Part shown: positions 18,091 to 29,197 of the stretch, piece after piece
Position numbering within the stretch: position 1 is the stretch's first letter
Layout: each line of letters opens with the position of its first letter
Translations under genes and position numbers: made by a program
Source of the DNA: CAWHYG01 sp963833505
GTDB taxonomy: Bacteria; Eisenbacteria; RBG-16-71-46; CAIMUX01
Direction: 5' to 3'
Length of the DNA stretch: 64,000 nt
Assembly: GCA_963833505.1 (NCBI GenBank)
Contig: CAWHYG010000007.1
Span: 930,001-994,000, forward strand
The notes under the pieces: model-generated
What the model saw: only the letters and a program-made list of their open reading frames with translations
Databases searched by the model: none
What the model was told of the DNA's origin: nothing

Positions 18091-18440
18091 TCAAGCGGTC
18101 CCGGCGGCCCGGAAACAGAAGTCACGTTTTTCCATTCTGTTGGAGCGCGTGCGCAGGTTTGCTCCGTCCCCGCCCAGGCAGTTCCGGCGCCGGACGGCGT
18201 GCACTGTGCAGAGTGCTGTCGTAGCTTGCACGATGGAAACCAGGGCCATGGCGGAGGGAGGCGCAGATCAGCCGTCCAAGCGCACCGAGCCCGGTCAGGC
18301 CCGAATCGGCGGTGGATGCCCTTGCGCACCGAAGCCGGAGTGGACCATGGAGGAGGACCGTGCCGGAGTGCGGCGGGAGCGCACAACCGTGCGCGAAGCC
18401 GCACGGAGCAGGGCCGACGACCCGGTCCACGGAGGCTTTG

Positions 18441-18548
18441 GTGCGCAAGGACCTCGATGCGCATGACTGCGTCGGCGTGCGCAAGGCCTCCGATGCGCAT
18501 GACTGCGTCGCCCCGCGCAAGGGCCTCGATGCGCAAATCGGCGTCAGG
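18441..18548. repeat. Tandem array of three 36-bp units between pilA and pilR
   Basis: Units at 18441, 18477 and 18513 begin GTGCGCAAGG (CCGCGCAAGG in the third) and share a TCGATGCGCA core. Units 1 and 2 are nearly identical; unit 3 diverges at the end. They abut the pilR stop region. The rest of the 675-bp gap 17904-18578 holds the promoter candidate and no gene. Confidence 0.8.
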
Positions 18549-18578
18549 GATAAGGCGAAGCCGACCGCGTCCCACCGC

Positions 18579-20021
18579 TCACGCGGCGTCGCGCTCGTCG
18601 GCCGCGTCGTCGGGATCCACCGTGCCGCCTTCCGGTCCGGCGGCCTCCGCGGCGCCCGCTTCCTTCTCGGCCAGTCCGTAGCCGACGAGCTTGCGGTAGA
18701 GCGTGGACGGGTTGATGCCGAGGATCCCGCTGGCGCGTTTCTTCTGCCAGCTCGTGTACTGGAGCACCTTCAGGATGTACTCCTTCTCCAATTCATCGAG
18801 ACTCAGGCAGGGCGTGTCGATCACCAGGCTTCCCTTGCGCGCCGGGCCCCGCACCACCTTCTCAGGCAAGTCGGTGATCCGGATCGGGCCTCCCTCGTTC
18901 AGGATGACCGCCCGCTCCATGACGTTCTCGAGCTCGCGCACGTTGCCGGGCCAGTCATAGCGCAGGAGGGCGTGAAGCGCCTCCGAATCGCACTGCCGCT
19001 TCTCGTTCGGATCGAGGCGCTCGAGGAAATGTTCGATCAAGAGCGGGATGTCGTCGCGCCGGATCCGAAGCGGAGGCAGATGAACCGGGATCACGTTGAG
19101 CCGGTAGAAGAGGTCGGTGCGGAAACGCCCCGCGTCGACCTCCCGCTCCAGGTCGGCGTTGGTCGCGGCGATCAGCCGCACGTTGATCTTGATCGGCCGC
19201 GTCCCCCCGACCGGGATGATCTCCCGCTCCTGAAGCGCCCGCAGGAGCTTGACCTGGGTGGCCGGAGCCATCTCGCCCACCTCGTCGAGAAAGAAGGTGC
19301 CGTTCTCCGACACCGTGAAGAGGCCCTGCTGGTCCTTGATTGCTCCGGTGAAGGAGCCGCGGGTATGGCCGAAGAGATTCGATTCGAGGAGGTCTTTGGG
19401 CAGCGCCCCGCAGTTGATCGAAACGAACGGTCCACCGGCGCGCCGGCTCCGATAGTGGATCTCGCGGGCGATCAGCTCCTTGCCCGTTCCGCTCTCGCCG
19501 TAGATCAGGATGGTCGACTCGGTTTCCGCGACCTTGTCCACCATGCGGAAGACCTTGCACATCTCCTCGGACGTGCCGATGATCCTCCGATCCGAATGCG
19601 TCTTCCTGAGCTGGCGCTTCAGGATCTGGTTCTCCGACTGGATCCGGCGCATCGAAAGAGCGTTCTTGACCACCAGGACGATCTCATCGTTCTTCGCCTT
19701 CTTCTCGAGGTACTGATAGGCGCCCTTGGCCATGGCTTCGACCGCGGAGGCCTCGGAAGCGTAGGCGGTCAGGACGATCACCGGGAGGGCCGGATCGAGC
19801 GCCTGCGCCTTCTCCAGCAGCTCGACTCCGGTCATGCCGGGCATTCTGAGGTCGGTGATGAGGAGGTCGGAGCCGTGCGCTTCGAGGTTCTTGACCGCCT
19901 CGTCGCCTCCGGCGCAGCACGCCACCTCGTACCCTTCCTTCTCGAGCAGGATGGTCAGGAAGCGCCGCATGCTCTCTTCGTCGTCGACGACGAGGACCCG
20001 AACCGTCTCGCTTGCGCTCAT
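18579..20021 (-). CDS. pilR: Sigma-54-dependent response regulator PilR
   Basis: The 480-residue product has three domains. The receiver (about 1-125) has the acidic pair DDEES, phosphoacceptor D in LLITDLRMPG and a T and K in the usual places. The AAA+ domain has Walker A GESGTGKE, the sigma-54 contact loop as GSFTGA, and Walker B FFLDEVGEM. A Fis-type helix-turn-helix follows (KRASGILGINPSTLYRKL). It activates sigma-54 promoters when phosphorylated by PilS, most likely pilA. It is encoded 12 bp downstream of pilS. Confidence 0.93.
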   Translation of the reverse strand: MSASETVRVLVVDDEESMRRFLTILLEKEGYEVACCAGGDEAVKNLEAHGSDLLITDLRMPGMTGVELLEKAQALDPALPVIVLTAYASEASAVEAMAKGAYQYLEKKAKNDEIVLVVKNALSMRRIQSENQILKRQLRKTHSDRRIIGTSEEMCKVFRMVDKVAETESTILIYGESGTGKELIAREIHYRSRRAGGPFVSINCGALPKDLLESNLFGHTRGSFTGAIKDQQGLFTVSENGTFFLDEVGEMAPATQVKLLRALQEREIIPVGGTRPIKINVRLIAATNADLEREVDAGRFRTDLFYRLNVIPVHLPPLRIRRDDIPLLIEHFLERLDPNEKRQCDSEALHALLRYDWPGNVRELENVMERAVILNEGGPIRITDLPEKVVRGPARKGSLVIDTPCLSLDELEKEYILKVLQYTSWQKKRASGILGINPSTLYRKLVGYGLAEKEAGAAEAAGPEGGTVDPDDAADERDAA

Positions 20022-20033
20022 GGTTCCCCTCGT

Positions 20034-21722
20034 TCAGGCGGCCTCTGCCGCTCCCTCCGGGCCTTCCCCCTGCCCCGGTCCCGGCACCGCCACCAGAGGC
20101 AGGCGGACGCACGCGATCGTGCCTCCTCCGGCGGCCGGTTCGAGGATCATGACGCCCCCGAGGCGATCGGTCAGATCCCGGGCGATGGCCAATCCGAGCC
20201 CCGTGCCGCCCGGCTTGGTCGTGAAGAACGGGTCGAACACCTTGGATCGAATCGACTCCGGGATTCCCGGACCGTGATCGCGCACAAAGACCACGGCCTG
20301 GGATCCTTCGCGCCGCCAGCCCAGGGTGATCCTGCCCCCGCCGGCTTCCAGCGCGTTCAGCCCCAGGTTGCGCACGACCGAACGGAGCGCGCCGCGATCG
20401 GCCCGCACCCACAGCAGATTTTCGCCGGGGGCGGGCCGGCTCAGCGTGAACGGACCGTCCGGAAGCGCGTTCAGACTCTCGAATTCTTCTCCGAGTACCC
20501 TTTCGAGCGGCAGGACCTCCATCTCCAGGTTTTTGTCCCGGGCGAAGTTCAGGAACTCCGTCAGGAAGTTCTCCAGGCTCTCGGACTCCCTGAGAATGAT
20601 CTCCATCAGCGCGTCGCGGCTCGGGTCGCCCGCGCTGATCTCGTCCCGGAGAAGCTCGACCGATCCGGTGATCGGCTTGAGCGAGTTGCGGATCTCGTGG
20701 GCCAGACCGGCGGACAGCTCGCCGATCAAGACCAGCCGCTCCCTTCGCCGGCGCTCCGCTTCCCGCGCCCGGTGAGGGGTCTGATCGCTCAGAAGCACGA
20801 CCAGGCCGTGCGGATTCCCTTCGTGATCCAGGACCGGGGTGGTGGTGACTTCCAGCGCTCTGCCCTCGTCTCGACCTTCCGGGATCGGCGCGGCCGGATC
20901 CAGCAGCACCTCATGGGTCTCCTCGCTCGATGCTCCCAATCGATCAGTCAGGTGGCGGGCGAGCGCAACCAGCGGCCCGTCCGCGGCCAGCTCCGCGAGG
21001 CTCCGGCCCACCCAGCTTCCGCACGGCGCTTCCGGGGCGCCCGCGCTGCCGAGAAGGTTCTCGGCCCGGGCGTTCAGTCGGGAGATTCTCCCTTCCCGGT
21101 CGAGGCAGAGCAGCCCGCGGGACAGCCGATTGATGATCGACTCCGCGTCGAGCTGCGCCTGTTCCAGCTCGCGGCACGTCTCTTCGTGCTGCGCTTCGGT
21201 CTGCCGGATCCGGCGCCCGAGGAGACCGGCGAACGCTCCCAGAAGCAGCAGGCCGAAGGCCTGGTAGAACGCGACGGCGGGAGGCATTCCCGCCGGAAGT
21301 CCTCCGCGGGCGCCGAGCCAGGAGCCGGTTCCGCCGCGAAGCCAGAGGAGGCAGACGTCCGCCACGGCGCCGGCCACCGCGACCGCGGCGCCTCCCCGGA
21401 TTCCCTGGTAGAGGCCCCAGACCAGGATCGGCAGCGCGAGCAGCAGCAGGTAGACGCTCTCCGGCCCTCCCATCCGCGCGATCACGAAGGCCTGGGCGCC
21501 GACGTCGAGGGCCGCGGTCACGGGCCAGAGCGAAGGGCGGCTCCGTCCCACGAGTTGCTGGAAGAGGATTCCGGCCGCGCCCACCCCGAGATAGATCGCG
21601 GCCGTCTCCGCCACCGCCGGAATTCCCAGGCTGGACAGGCCGCGCGGAGTCCCCAGCACCAGGACGCACACCGCCAGGTAGAGGATGAACCGGTAGGTCG
21701 TCTGGTTCGGCCGGCGGCTCAC
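20034..21722 (-). CDS. pilS: Membrane histidine kinase PilS
   Basis: The 562-residue product has an N-terminal block of about six membrane helices (residues 10-175), a PAS-like region (LLCLDREGRISRLNARAENL), then the kinase core. Core motifs are the H-box AGLAHEIRNSLKPI, N-box SVVRNLGLNALEAG, and G-boxes VRDHGPGIPE and GGTGLGLAIARDL. It is the sensor partner of PilR. It sits between pilC and pilR with gaps of 4 and 12 bp. Confidence 0.92.
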   Translation of the reverse strand: MSRRPNQTTYRFILYLAVCVLVLGTPRGLSSLGIPAVAETAAIYLGVGAAGILFQQLVGRSRPSLWPVTAALDVGAQAFVIARMGGPESVYLLLLALPILVWGLYQGIRGGAAVAVAGAVADVCLLWLRGGTGSWLGARGGLPAGMPPAVAFYQAFGLLLLGAFAGLLGRRIRQTEAQHEETCRELEQAQLDAESIINRLSRGLLCLDREGRISRLNARAENLLGSAGAPEAPCGSWVGRSLAELAADGPLVALARHLTDRLGASSEETHEVLLDPAAPIPEGRDEGRALEVTTTPVLDHEGNPHGLVVLLSDQTPHRAREAERRRRERLVLIGELSAGLAHEIRNSLKPITGSVELLRDEISAGDPSRDALMEIILRESESLENFLTEFLNFARDKNLEMEVLPLERVLGEEFESLNALPDGPFTLSRPAPGENLLWVRADRGALRSVVRNLGLNALEAGGGRITLGWRREGSQAVVFVRDHGPGIPESIRSKVFDPFFTTKPGGTGLGLAIARDLTDRLGGVMILEPAAGGGTIACVRLPLVAVPGPGQGEGPEGAAEAA

Positions 21723-21726
21723 GGAG

Positions 21727-22944
21727 CTACTTGCCTCCGGCCACGACGCTGATGAGCTTGAACATCGGCATGTACATGGCGATGACCATGCCTCCGACCA
21801 GGGCGCCCATCACGACGATCATGATCGGCTCGATGACCGAGGTCAAAGTCTCCACCGCCACGTCCACTTCCTCGTCGTAGAAGGCGGCGATCTTCTCCAG
21901 CATCTTGTCCAGAGCTCCGGTCTCCTCGCCGACCGAGATCATCTGGACGACCATGGGCGGAAAAACCTTCGACTCGCGCAGCGGAGCCGCGATCGTCTCC
22001 CCCTCGCCGATCGAGCCCTTGGTCGCAAGGATGGCGTTTTCGATCACCTTGTTGCCGGCGGTGCGCGCGGTGATGTCGAGCGCGGTCAGGATGGGCACGC
22101 CGGAGGAGATCATGGTCCCGAGGGTGCGGGTGAAGCGGGCGATCGACGATCGCCGGAGGATGTTCCCGAAGATCGGCAGACGAAGAAGCACGCCGTCCAG
22201 CACCACGCGCCCCCGCGCCGAACGGTAGTACTGCTTGTACCCCACGACGACCGCGGTCAGGCCGAGCAGGAGGATCCACCAGTCCTTCCTGAGGAAGTTG
22301 GACAGGTCGAGAACGACCCGGGTCGGAAGGGGAAGCTGGCCGCCGAAGTCGGCGAAGACCTTGGCGAAGGTCGGGATGATCACCAGCAGCATGAAGACGG
22401 TCGCGCCCAGGGCCACCGTCAGCACCACCGTCGGGTAGGTCATCGCGCTCTTGACCTTCCGCCTCAGGGCCTCGGCCTTCTCCAGATAGGTGGCCATCCG
22501 GATGAGAATGCCATCCAGGATGCCGCCCGCCTCGCCGGCGTCGACCATGTTCACGAAGAGCGAATCGAAGACCTTGGGGTGCTTGGCCATCGCCTCCGAG
22601 AGAGTCGAGCCGGCCTCGACGTCGCGCTGGACCTCCGAGACGATCCGGCTGAAGAGCGGGGATTCGGCCTGCTTCGCCAGGATGTCGAGGCACTGGACCA
22701 GCGGCAGCCCGGCGTTGACCATGGTGGCGAACTGACGGGTGAAGATGACGAGGTCCCGGACCCCGACCCTGCCGCCGAGCCCGGGAAGCCGGATCTTCAC
22801 CTCGGGAGACTGCTCCCGGATGTAGGAGGCGATCAGATGTTTCTTCCTGAGTGCCTGGACGGCCTCGTCCCGGGTGGGGCAGTCGATCTGGCCGGTCTCC
22901 TCGACCCCGTTGACCGTCCTTCCCTTGAAGACGTAGATCGGCAT
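21727..22944 (-). CDS. pilC: Type IV pilus inner-membrane platform protein PilC
   Basis: The ATG at 22944 gives 405 residues, the usual length; the longer frame upstream overlaps pilT and is not real. It has two GspF domains, each with a helical bundle and a membrane span. Motifs include FTRQFATMVNAGLPLVQCLD, the repeat-2 equivalent FTRTLGTMISSGVPILTALD, and LYMPMF-like MYMPMFKLIS at the end. The protein anchors the PilB and PilT motors in the inner membrane. Confidence 0.95.
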   Translation of the reverse strand: MPIYVFKGRTVNGVEETGQIDCPTRDEAVQALRKKHLIASYIREQSPEVKIRLPGLGGRVGVRDLVIFTRQFATMVNAGLPLVQCLDILAKQAESPLFSRIVSEVQRDVEAGSTLSEAMAKHPKVFDSLFVNMVDAGEAGGILDGILIRMATYLEKAEALRRKVKSAMTYPTVVLTVALGATVFMLLVIIPTFAKVFADFGGQLPLPTRVVLDLSNFLRKDWWILLLGLTAVVVGYKQYYRSARGRVVLDGVLLRLPIFGNILRRSSIARFTRTLGTMISSGVPILTALDITARTAGNKVIENAILATKGSIGEGETIAAPLRESKVFPPMVVQMISVGEETGALDKMLEKIAAFYDEEVDVAVETLTSVIEPIMIVVMGALVGGMVIAMYMPMFKLISVVAGGK

Positions 22945-22958
22945 GGCGCTCCCGGGTT

Positions 22959-24062
<1,104 letters not shown>

Positions 24063-24172
24063 CGAGCGATCTCCCTCCGAGATGAGGCCGCGAAACCGGA
24101 CGCGCACCCCTCAGAGGTTTTCGGTCGGATCGAGTCGGGCCTTGAGGCCCGGATGGCGCCTGTCCGGCGGGA

Positions 24173-25892
24173 TCAAGTGGCCAATCGGTCCGTCTGCTCC
24201 TCCTCGGCGTCGTCCGCGCTGGATTCCTTGAGCACCTCCTCGACCGAAGTGAGGCCGCGATTCAGCTTTTCGACCGCGTCCATGCGCAGGGTGAGCATGC
24301 CTTCGAGGATGGCCTGCCTCTTGATCTCGCTCGCCGGTTCGCGGCCGAGAATCATGTCCCGGATCCGGCTCGAGATCGGCATGACCTCGTAGATTCCGGC
24401 CCGGCCGCGATAGCCGGTGTTGTTGCACTCGTGGCATCCCCGCCCCTTCACCACCGTGGCGCCCCGGGCCTTCTGCGGCGAAAGCCTGCAGCTCGGCCAG
24501 GACCTCAGGGGAAAGGACGACCGGCTCCTGGCACCGGGCGCAGACGCGCCGGACCAGACGCTGGGCCAGGATGAGGATGGTGGAGGAGGCGACCAGGAAG
24601 GGCTCGATGCCCATGTCGATCAGACGGCTCAAGGTCGAAGGAGCGTCGTTGGTGTGGACGGTGGAAAGCACGAGGTGGCCGGTCAGCGCCGCCTTGACCG
24701 CAATGGAGGCGGTTTCGCTGTCCCGGATCTCCCCCACCATGATGATGTTGGGGTCCTGGCGCAGGAAGGACTTCAGCGCGGCCGCGAAGGTCAGGTTGAC
24801 TCCCTCGTTGACGTTGACCTGGTTGATCCCGTCCAGGTTGTACTCGACCGGATCCTCCGCCGTCATGATGTTGGTGCCGGGCACGTTGATTTTGCTCAAC
24901 GCGGAATACAGCGTGGTCGTCTTGCCGCTTCCGGTCGGCCCCGTGACCAGGACCATGCCGAACGGGCTCGAGATCGCCTTGAAGAATCTCTCCAGCGCCC
25001 GCGCTTCGAAACCCAGTTTGGTCAGATCCAGCGCCAGGTTGCCCTTGTCCAGGATGCGGAGCACGATCTTCTCCCCGAAGATCGTCGGCAGGGTCGAGAC
25101 GCGGAGATCGATCGTCCGCTTCTGCACCCGGATCTTGATGCGGCCGTCCTGGGGGATCCGCTTCTCGGCGATGTCCAGCTCGGCCATGATCTTGAGGCGC
25201 GAGATGATCGCAGCCTTCAACCGGAAGGGAGGCGACGGCATCTCATAGAGCGTTCCGTCGATGCGGAAGCGGACGCGCAGCTTCTTTTCGTAGGGCTCAA
25301 GGTGGATGTCGCTCGCGCCCCGGCGAACCGCCTCCGAGATCACGCTGTTGACGTACTTGACGACCGGCGCCAGGTCCGCGTTGCCCGACTCGGTCTCGTC
25401 CTCCCCCTTTTCCACCACCTCGACTTCATCCGCCTCCATGCCCTTCATGACATCGGCGATGGAGTCGGACTGGTCGTAGTACTTGTCGATCGCCCGCTTG
25501 ATCTGGGACTCGGTGGTGACGAGCGCCTCGACTTCGTGTCCGGTGATGAACTTGATGTCGTCGACGGCGAAGAAGTTGGCCGGGTTGGCCATGGCCACGC
25601 GGAGGGTCCGGCCGCTGCGGGAGATGGGGAGAACCTGGAATTTCGCCGCCGTATCGGCCGGCACCATGCGGACGGCCGCCGGGTCGATGCCCGCCCGGTC
25701 GAGGTCGATGGACGGGGTCTCGTACAGTTCCGAGAGGAAGGCCAGGAGGCGTTCTTCCGACAGCACCCCCAGCTTTACCAGGGTGGCGCTGAGCGATCCC
25801 CCTTCTTCCTTCTCGATCCGTTGGGCCCGCTTCAGGTCTTCCTCGGTGACGAGGTTGGCCTGCAGAAGCTTGAGCCCGACATCGACCTTCAT
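24173..25892 (-). CDS. pilB: Pilus extension ATPase PilB, interrupted by a frameshift
   Basis: The ATG at 25892 starts a frame with the MshE/PilB N-terminal domain (VGLKLLQANLVTEEDLKRAQ). It continues to the Walker A GPTGSGKTT, TAEDPVEYNLDGINQV, LRQDPNIIMVGEIRDSETA and TGHLVLSTVHTNDAP motifs. After RLVRRVCARCQEPV the frame is lost near 24455-24480, in a GGCCCGGGGCGCC run. The rest continues in another frame through the zinc motif second half (GRGCHECNNTGYRGRAGIYE) to the stop at 24173. One base lost or gained explains this. The first-frame extension to 24111 is junk. It could be a sequencing error; if real, pilus extension would be lost. Confidence 0.85.
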
Positions 25893-26349
25893 CCCGTTTG
25901 TCCCCCTGCCGCGGATCCCGGCGAACGGCGCACTCATGCCGCACGGACGAACAGACCGCACCGGGGTGCGGGGCAATGGATGTGCCGCCGGGACGCGCCT
26001 TCCAAGCTGTTTCGGCAGGGGTGGATGCCGCTCTGAATGCCGGATCGGACCGGCGCGCGGCGTTGCGAGACGAAACGCGCCTCGGGCAAAATGCCCGGCC
26101 TCCGGGGTCGGGCCGTTCTACCCGAAGCCGCCGGTTGGCCGACGCCTCGCCGGGCCCGGCCGGCATTCACCCCGCCCGAACTCCCGAAACCCGTCTCGGC
26201 CGGACGGATCGGGACCCAAGCGCCCCGGCGCTCAAGTTTCAGCCGGTACGGACCGATGGGCTTCGTGAAAGCGCGGGACCGATCGAGGTTTGACGGGTGG
26301 CGTTTCGCCGAATCGTCCGTGTTGGTTCAAGGAACCTGGGAGTGCAGCC
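25893..26349. other. Divergent intergenic region pilB / TonB receptor
   Basis: The 457 bp contain no gene. They should hold both divergent promoters, but no convincing -35/-10 pair was found. A small hairpin CGGGCA-AAA-TGCCCG lies at 26083-26097. Confidence 0.4.
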
Positions 26350-28458
26350 ATGTGCAAATGCCGTCAAGATGTGCCGATCTGGCCGGTCGTGAAAGGCGGG
26401 ATCGAGATCGTCGCGATTCTCGCGCTTTTGACCCTGCCCCTGGTTCCCGGCCCGCGGATGCTGCTGCCCGCGGCGATGGCATCCCCATCTTCGACCGCGG
26501 GTTCGGAGCTGAGCCCGTCCCAGCTCATGGATCTGCCGATCGACGACCTGATGAACGTGAAGGTCACCTCGGCGGAGAAGAAGGAGCAGAAAGTCACCGA
26601 CGTCCCGGCCGCCATCTTCGTCCTGACGTCGGACGACCTGCGCCGCTCGGGGGCCTCGACCCTGCCCGACGCCTTGCGGCTCGTGCCCGGCCTGCACGTG
26701 GCCCGGATCGACGCCAACAAGTGGGCCATCAGCGCCCGAGGATTCAACGACCGGTTCGCCAACAAGATGCTGGTGCTGGTCGACGGCCGCAGCATCTACA
26801 CCACGCTTTTCTCTGGCGTGTTCTGGGAGACCCAGGACATCCCCTTCGAGGACATCGAGCGGATCGAGGTCATCCGGGGCCCCGGCGCCACCATTTGGGG
26901 AGCGAACGCGGTCGATGGCGTGGTCAACATCATCACCAAGGGCGCGCAGGAGAGCGCCGGTCTGGCCGTGTCGGCGGGCAGCGGAACGGAAAACCGGGCC
27001 ATCGCCAGCGCCCGTTACGGGACGCAGCTTGCCTCTTCGGCCTGGTTGCGGGTGAGCGGAAACCTGGCTTCCCGGGCCGACGGCTGGGCCTCGTCCGGGA
27101 ACAAGACGGACGATTGGAGCGACGGCAGGTTTGGATTCCGGGCCGATTGGAGCAAGAGCCCGATCGACCATCTCTATCTGATCGGGGACCTCCACCGCAG
27201 CAACGTCTCCAGCTCGACCATCGTTCCCACGCTCGAACCGCCTTACACCTCAGACATCCGGTCCCAGGATCCGCTGTCCGGCCAGAGCATCTCCGCACGA
27301 TGGTCGCACGGAGCTCGCGGAGAAATGAGCATCCAGACCTACTGGGACGAGACCCGGGTGCGCGTGCAGGACGTGCTGTCATACCGCAACGACACCTATG
27401 ATCTCGATCTGGTCAAGCGATTCCCGCTCGGGCAGCATCAGGAGATCGCCTCCGGAGCCGAGTACCGCTACATGCGCGACCGCAGCACCCCGTCAGCGAC
27501 CGCCATCGTGGACGTGGCCGACATGAACTCCAGCCTCTTCAGCGCCTTCGCCCAGCACGAGCTGACCCTGTGGGGCGGACGGATGGTCACGACGGTCGGA
27601 TCGAAGCTCGAGCACCACGAGCAGACCGGCTGGGAGATCCAGCCGACCGCGCGCCTCTTGACCCATCCGACCATTCACCAGACGCTCTGGGGCGCCGTTT
27701 CCCGAGCGGTGCGAACACCGTCTTTGGCTGAGCTTTCGCTGCACTTCCCCCTGGTTGTGCTTCCGCCCGATGTCTTCAAGATGCCCGGCGCCCCGCAGGT
27801 GCCGACCCTGGTCACGGTGAACGGCACTCCGTCGGCCCGTTCGGAGGATCTCCTGGCCTACGACGCCGGCTACCGCTGGCAGCCGCGTGAGGACCTCTCC
27901 CTGGACCTGGCGGCCTTCTACAACCGGTACCAACATCTGAGGGACAGCAGCTACGGCAATTACACGATCGCATCGGACGGAACCGAGATGTACGGCGTCT
28001 TTCCCTTGCAGATCGCCTACCAGGCTGAAGGTCACACCTACGGATCGGAGCTGGCGGTGGACTACCGCCCGGATCGCATCTGGAAGATCACCGGCGCGTA
28101 CACCTGGTTCCGGATGGAGCTGGTCGATCCGCTCGGCGTCAGCGTCACGGATGCCGCAGGCTCCGCGGGGGCAGACCCGGCCCACACCGCCTCCCTGCGG
28201 CTTTCCTATGATCCGTCGCGGGTCGTAGAGACCGACTTCACGCTGCGATACGTCAGCCGCCTGACAGCGGAACAGGTGCCCGCCTATCTGGCCGGGGACC
28301 TCCGCGGGGAGTACGCCTTTCGCCCCGGCCTGAGCGCGGAGGTGGCGTTGCAGAATCTCTTTGCCGGCCGCCACCGCGAGTTCGTGGAGTCGTATCTCAG
28401 CACCATCCCGACGCCGGTGGAACCCAGTGTCTCGCTTGCGCTGCGCTTTGCTCGTTGA
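26350..28458 (+). CDS. TonB-dependent outer-membrane receptor
   Basis: The ATG at 26350 follows a GGGAG sequence and starts a 702-residue product with a signal-like hydrophobic stretch (IEIVAILALLTLPLVPGP). A plug domain follows (KVTDVPAAIFVLTSDDLRRS, PGLHVARIDANKWAISARGF, ERIEVIRGPGATIWGANAVD) and a beta-barrel ending in VSLALRFAR. Receptors with this plug are often found next to YfiR-like proteins and sensor kinases, as here. The ligand is unknown. The next gene starts about 60 bp downstream. Confidence 0.92.
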   Translation: MCKCRQDVPIWPVVKGGIEIVAILALLTLPLVPGPRMLLPAAMASPSSTAGSELSPSQLMDLPIDDLMNVKVTSAEKKEQKVTDVPAAIFVLTSDDLRRSGASTLPDALRLVPGLHVARIDANKWAISARGFNDRFANKMLVLVDGRSIYTTLFSGVFWETQDIPFEDIERIEVIRGPGATIWGANAVDGVVNIITKGAQESAGLAVSAGSGTENRAIASARYGTQLASSAWLRVSGNLASRADGWASSGNKTDDWSDGRFGFRADWSKSPIDHLYLIGDLHRSNVSSSTIVPTLEPPYTSDIRSQDPLSGQSISARWSHGARGEMSIQTYWDETRVRVQDVLSYRNDTYDLDLVKRFPLGQHQEIASGAEYRYMRDRSTPSATAIVDVADMNSSLFSAFAQHELTLWGGRMVTTVGSKLEHHEQTGWEIQPTARLLTHPTIHQTLWGAVSRAVRTPSLAELSLHFPLVVLPPDVFKMPGAPQVPTLVTVNGTPSARSEDLLAYDAGYRWQPREDLSLDLAAFYNRYQHLRDSSYGNYTIASDGTEMYGVFPLQIAYQAEGHTYGSELAVDYRPDRIWKITGAYTWFRMELVDPLGVSVTDAAGSAGADPAHTASLRLSYDPSRVVETDFTLRYVSRLTAEQVPAYLAGDLRGEYAFRPGLSAEVALQNLFAGRHREFVESYLSTIPTPVEPSVSLALRFAR

Positions 28459-28516
28459 CCGCTGGGACTTCAAGACGGACGCGACCGGAGTCGGCTCATG
28501 ACCCTTGGGTGGGGGC

Positions 28517-29197
28517 ATGGACTTCATGACCGGCAGATCTGACAGAGACGGGGCGCGCCGCCGCGGTCGCTGGAAGCCGAACCTGCGCCGGGATCCCCTC
28601 GGAAGTCCGTGGCGGATCTGCGGCGGTTTGCTCCTGTTGCTGGGACTGGTCCTCGGCGCGACCGCGGCGCCGGCGCTCGCCCAGGACCCGGCCGCCACCG
28701 AGTACAGCATCAAGGCGGCCTACCTGTACAACATCGCCAGATTCGTGACCTGGCCGGACAGCTCGTTCCACGGGCCGGACGATCCCTTCGTCATCGTCGT
28801 GGTCGGAACCGATCCGTTCGGTCCCGAATTCGATGAACTCCTGGCCGGCCGGACGATCGACGGGCGCGGGGTGCGGATCGAGCGGTTGAAGGCGGAGGCC
28901 AGGCTTCCCCGCTGCCACCTGGTCTTCCTGACCCAGTCCGCCGCCGGCAATCTCGGCGCGATGCTGGCGTACACGGCCGGAAAGGCCATCCTGACCACTT
29001 CCGACGCCGCGGGCTTCACCTCCCGGGGCGGCATGTTCGAGTTCTATCTGGACGGCGACAATGTTCGATTCCAGATCAACCCCGCGGCCGCCTCCCAGGC
29101 GGGATTGGCGGTCAGCGCCAAGCTCCTCGGGATGGCGAAGCTCGTGCCGAATGCTCCGGCGGGAAACCAACCCGCCGCATCGGGAGGAGAACGATGA
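28517..29197 (+). CDS. YfiR-family (DUF4154) periplasmic protein
   Basis: The product has about 226 residues with a signal peptide (GGLLLLLGLVLGATAAPALA). The YfiR pattern is seen in EYSIKAAYLYNIARFVTWPD, FVIVVVGTDPFG, LTQSAAGN-type text and GGMFEFYLDGDNVRFQINP. YfiR proteins are periplasmic regulators; in Pseudomonas YfiR represses a CHASE8-domain cyclase. Here the next gene, overlapping by 4 bp, encodes a membrane kinase with a comparable periplasmic domain. So a YfiR-sensor contact is likely (inference). Confidence 0.85.
   Translation: MDFMTGRSDRDGARRRGRWKPNLRRDPLGSPWRICGGLLLLLGLVLGATAAPALAQDPAATEYSIKAAYLYNIARFVTWPDSSFHGPDDPFVIVVVGTDPFGPEFDELLAGRTIDGRGVRIERLKAEARLPRCHLVFLTQSAAGNLGAMLAYTAGKAILTTSDAAGFTSRGGMFEFYLDGDNVRFQINPAAASQAGLAVSAKLLGMAKLVPNAPAGNQPAASGGER

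Noticed and set aside
18441..18548. Three regular repeats that could be a small CRISPR array
   Set aside because: The 36-bp units are directly adjacent with no spacers between them, and no cas gene is in the window.
18312..21752. Plus-strand frame of over 1100 codons over pilR and pilS
   Set aside because: It is antisense to a complete two-component system; codon bias of the opposite strand explains the absence of stops.
24455..24480. Programmed ribosomal frameshift in pilB
   Set aside because: There is no slippery heptamer or obvious stimulatory structure, and pilB is not known to use frameshifting.
26083..26097. CGGGCA/TGCCCG hairpin as a terminator
   Set aside because: It lies between divergent promoters where no transcript should end, and it has no T-run.
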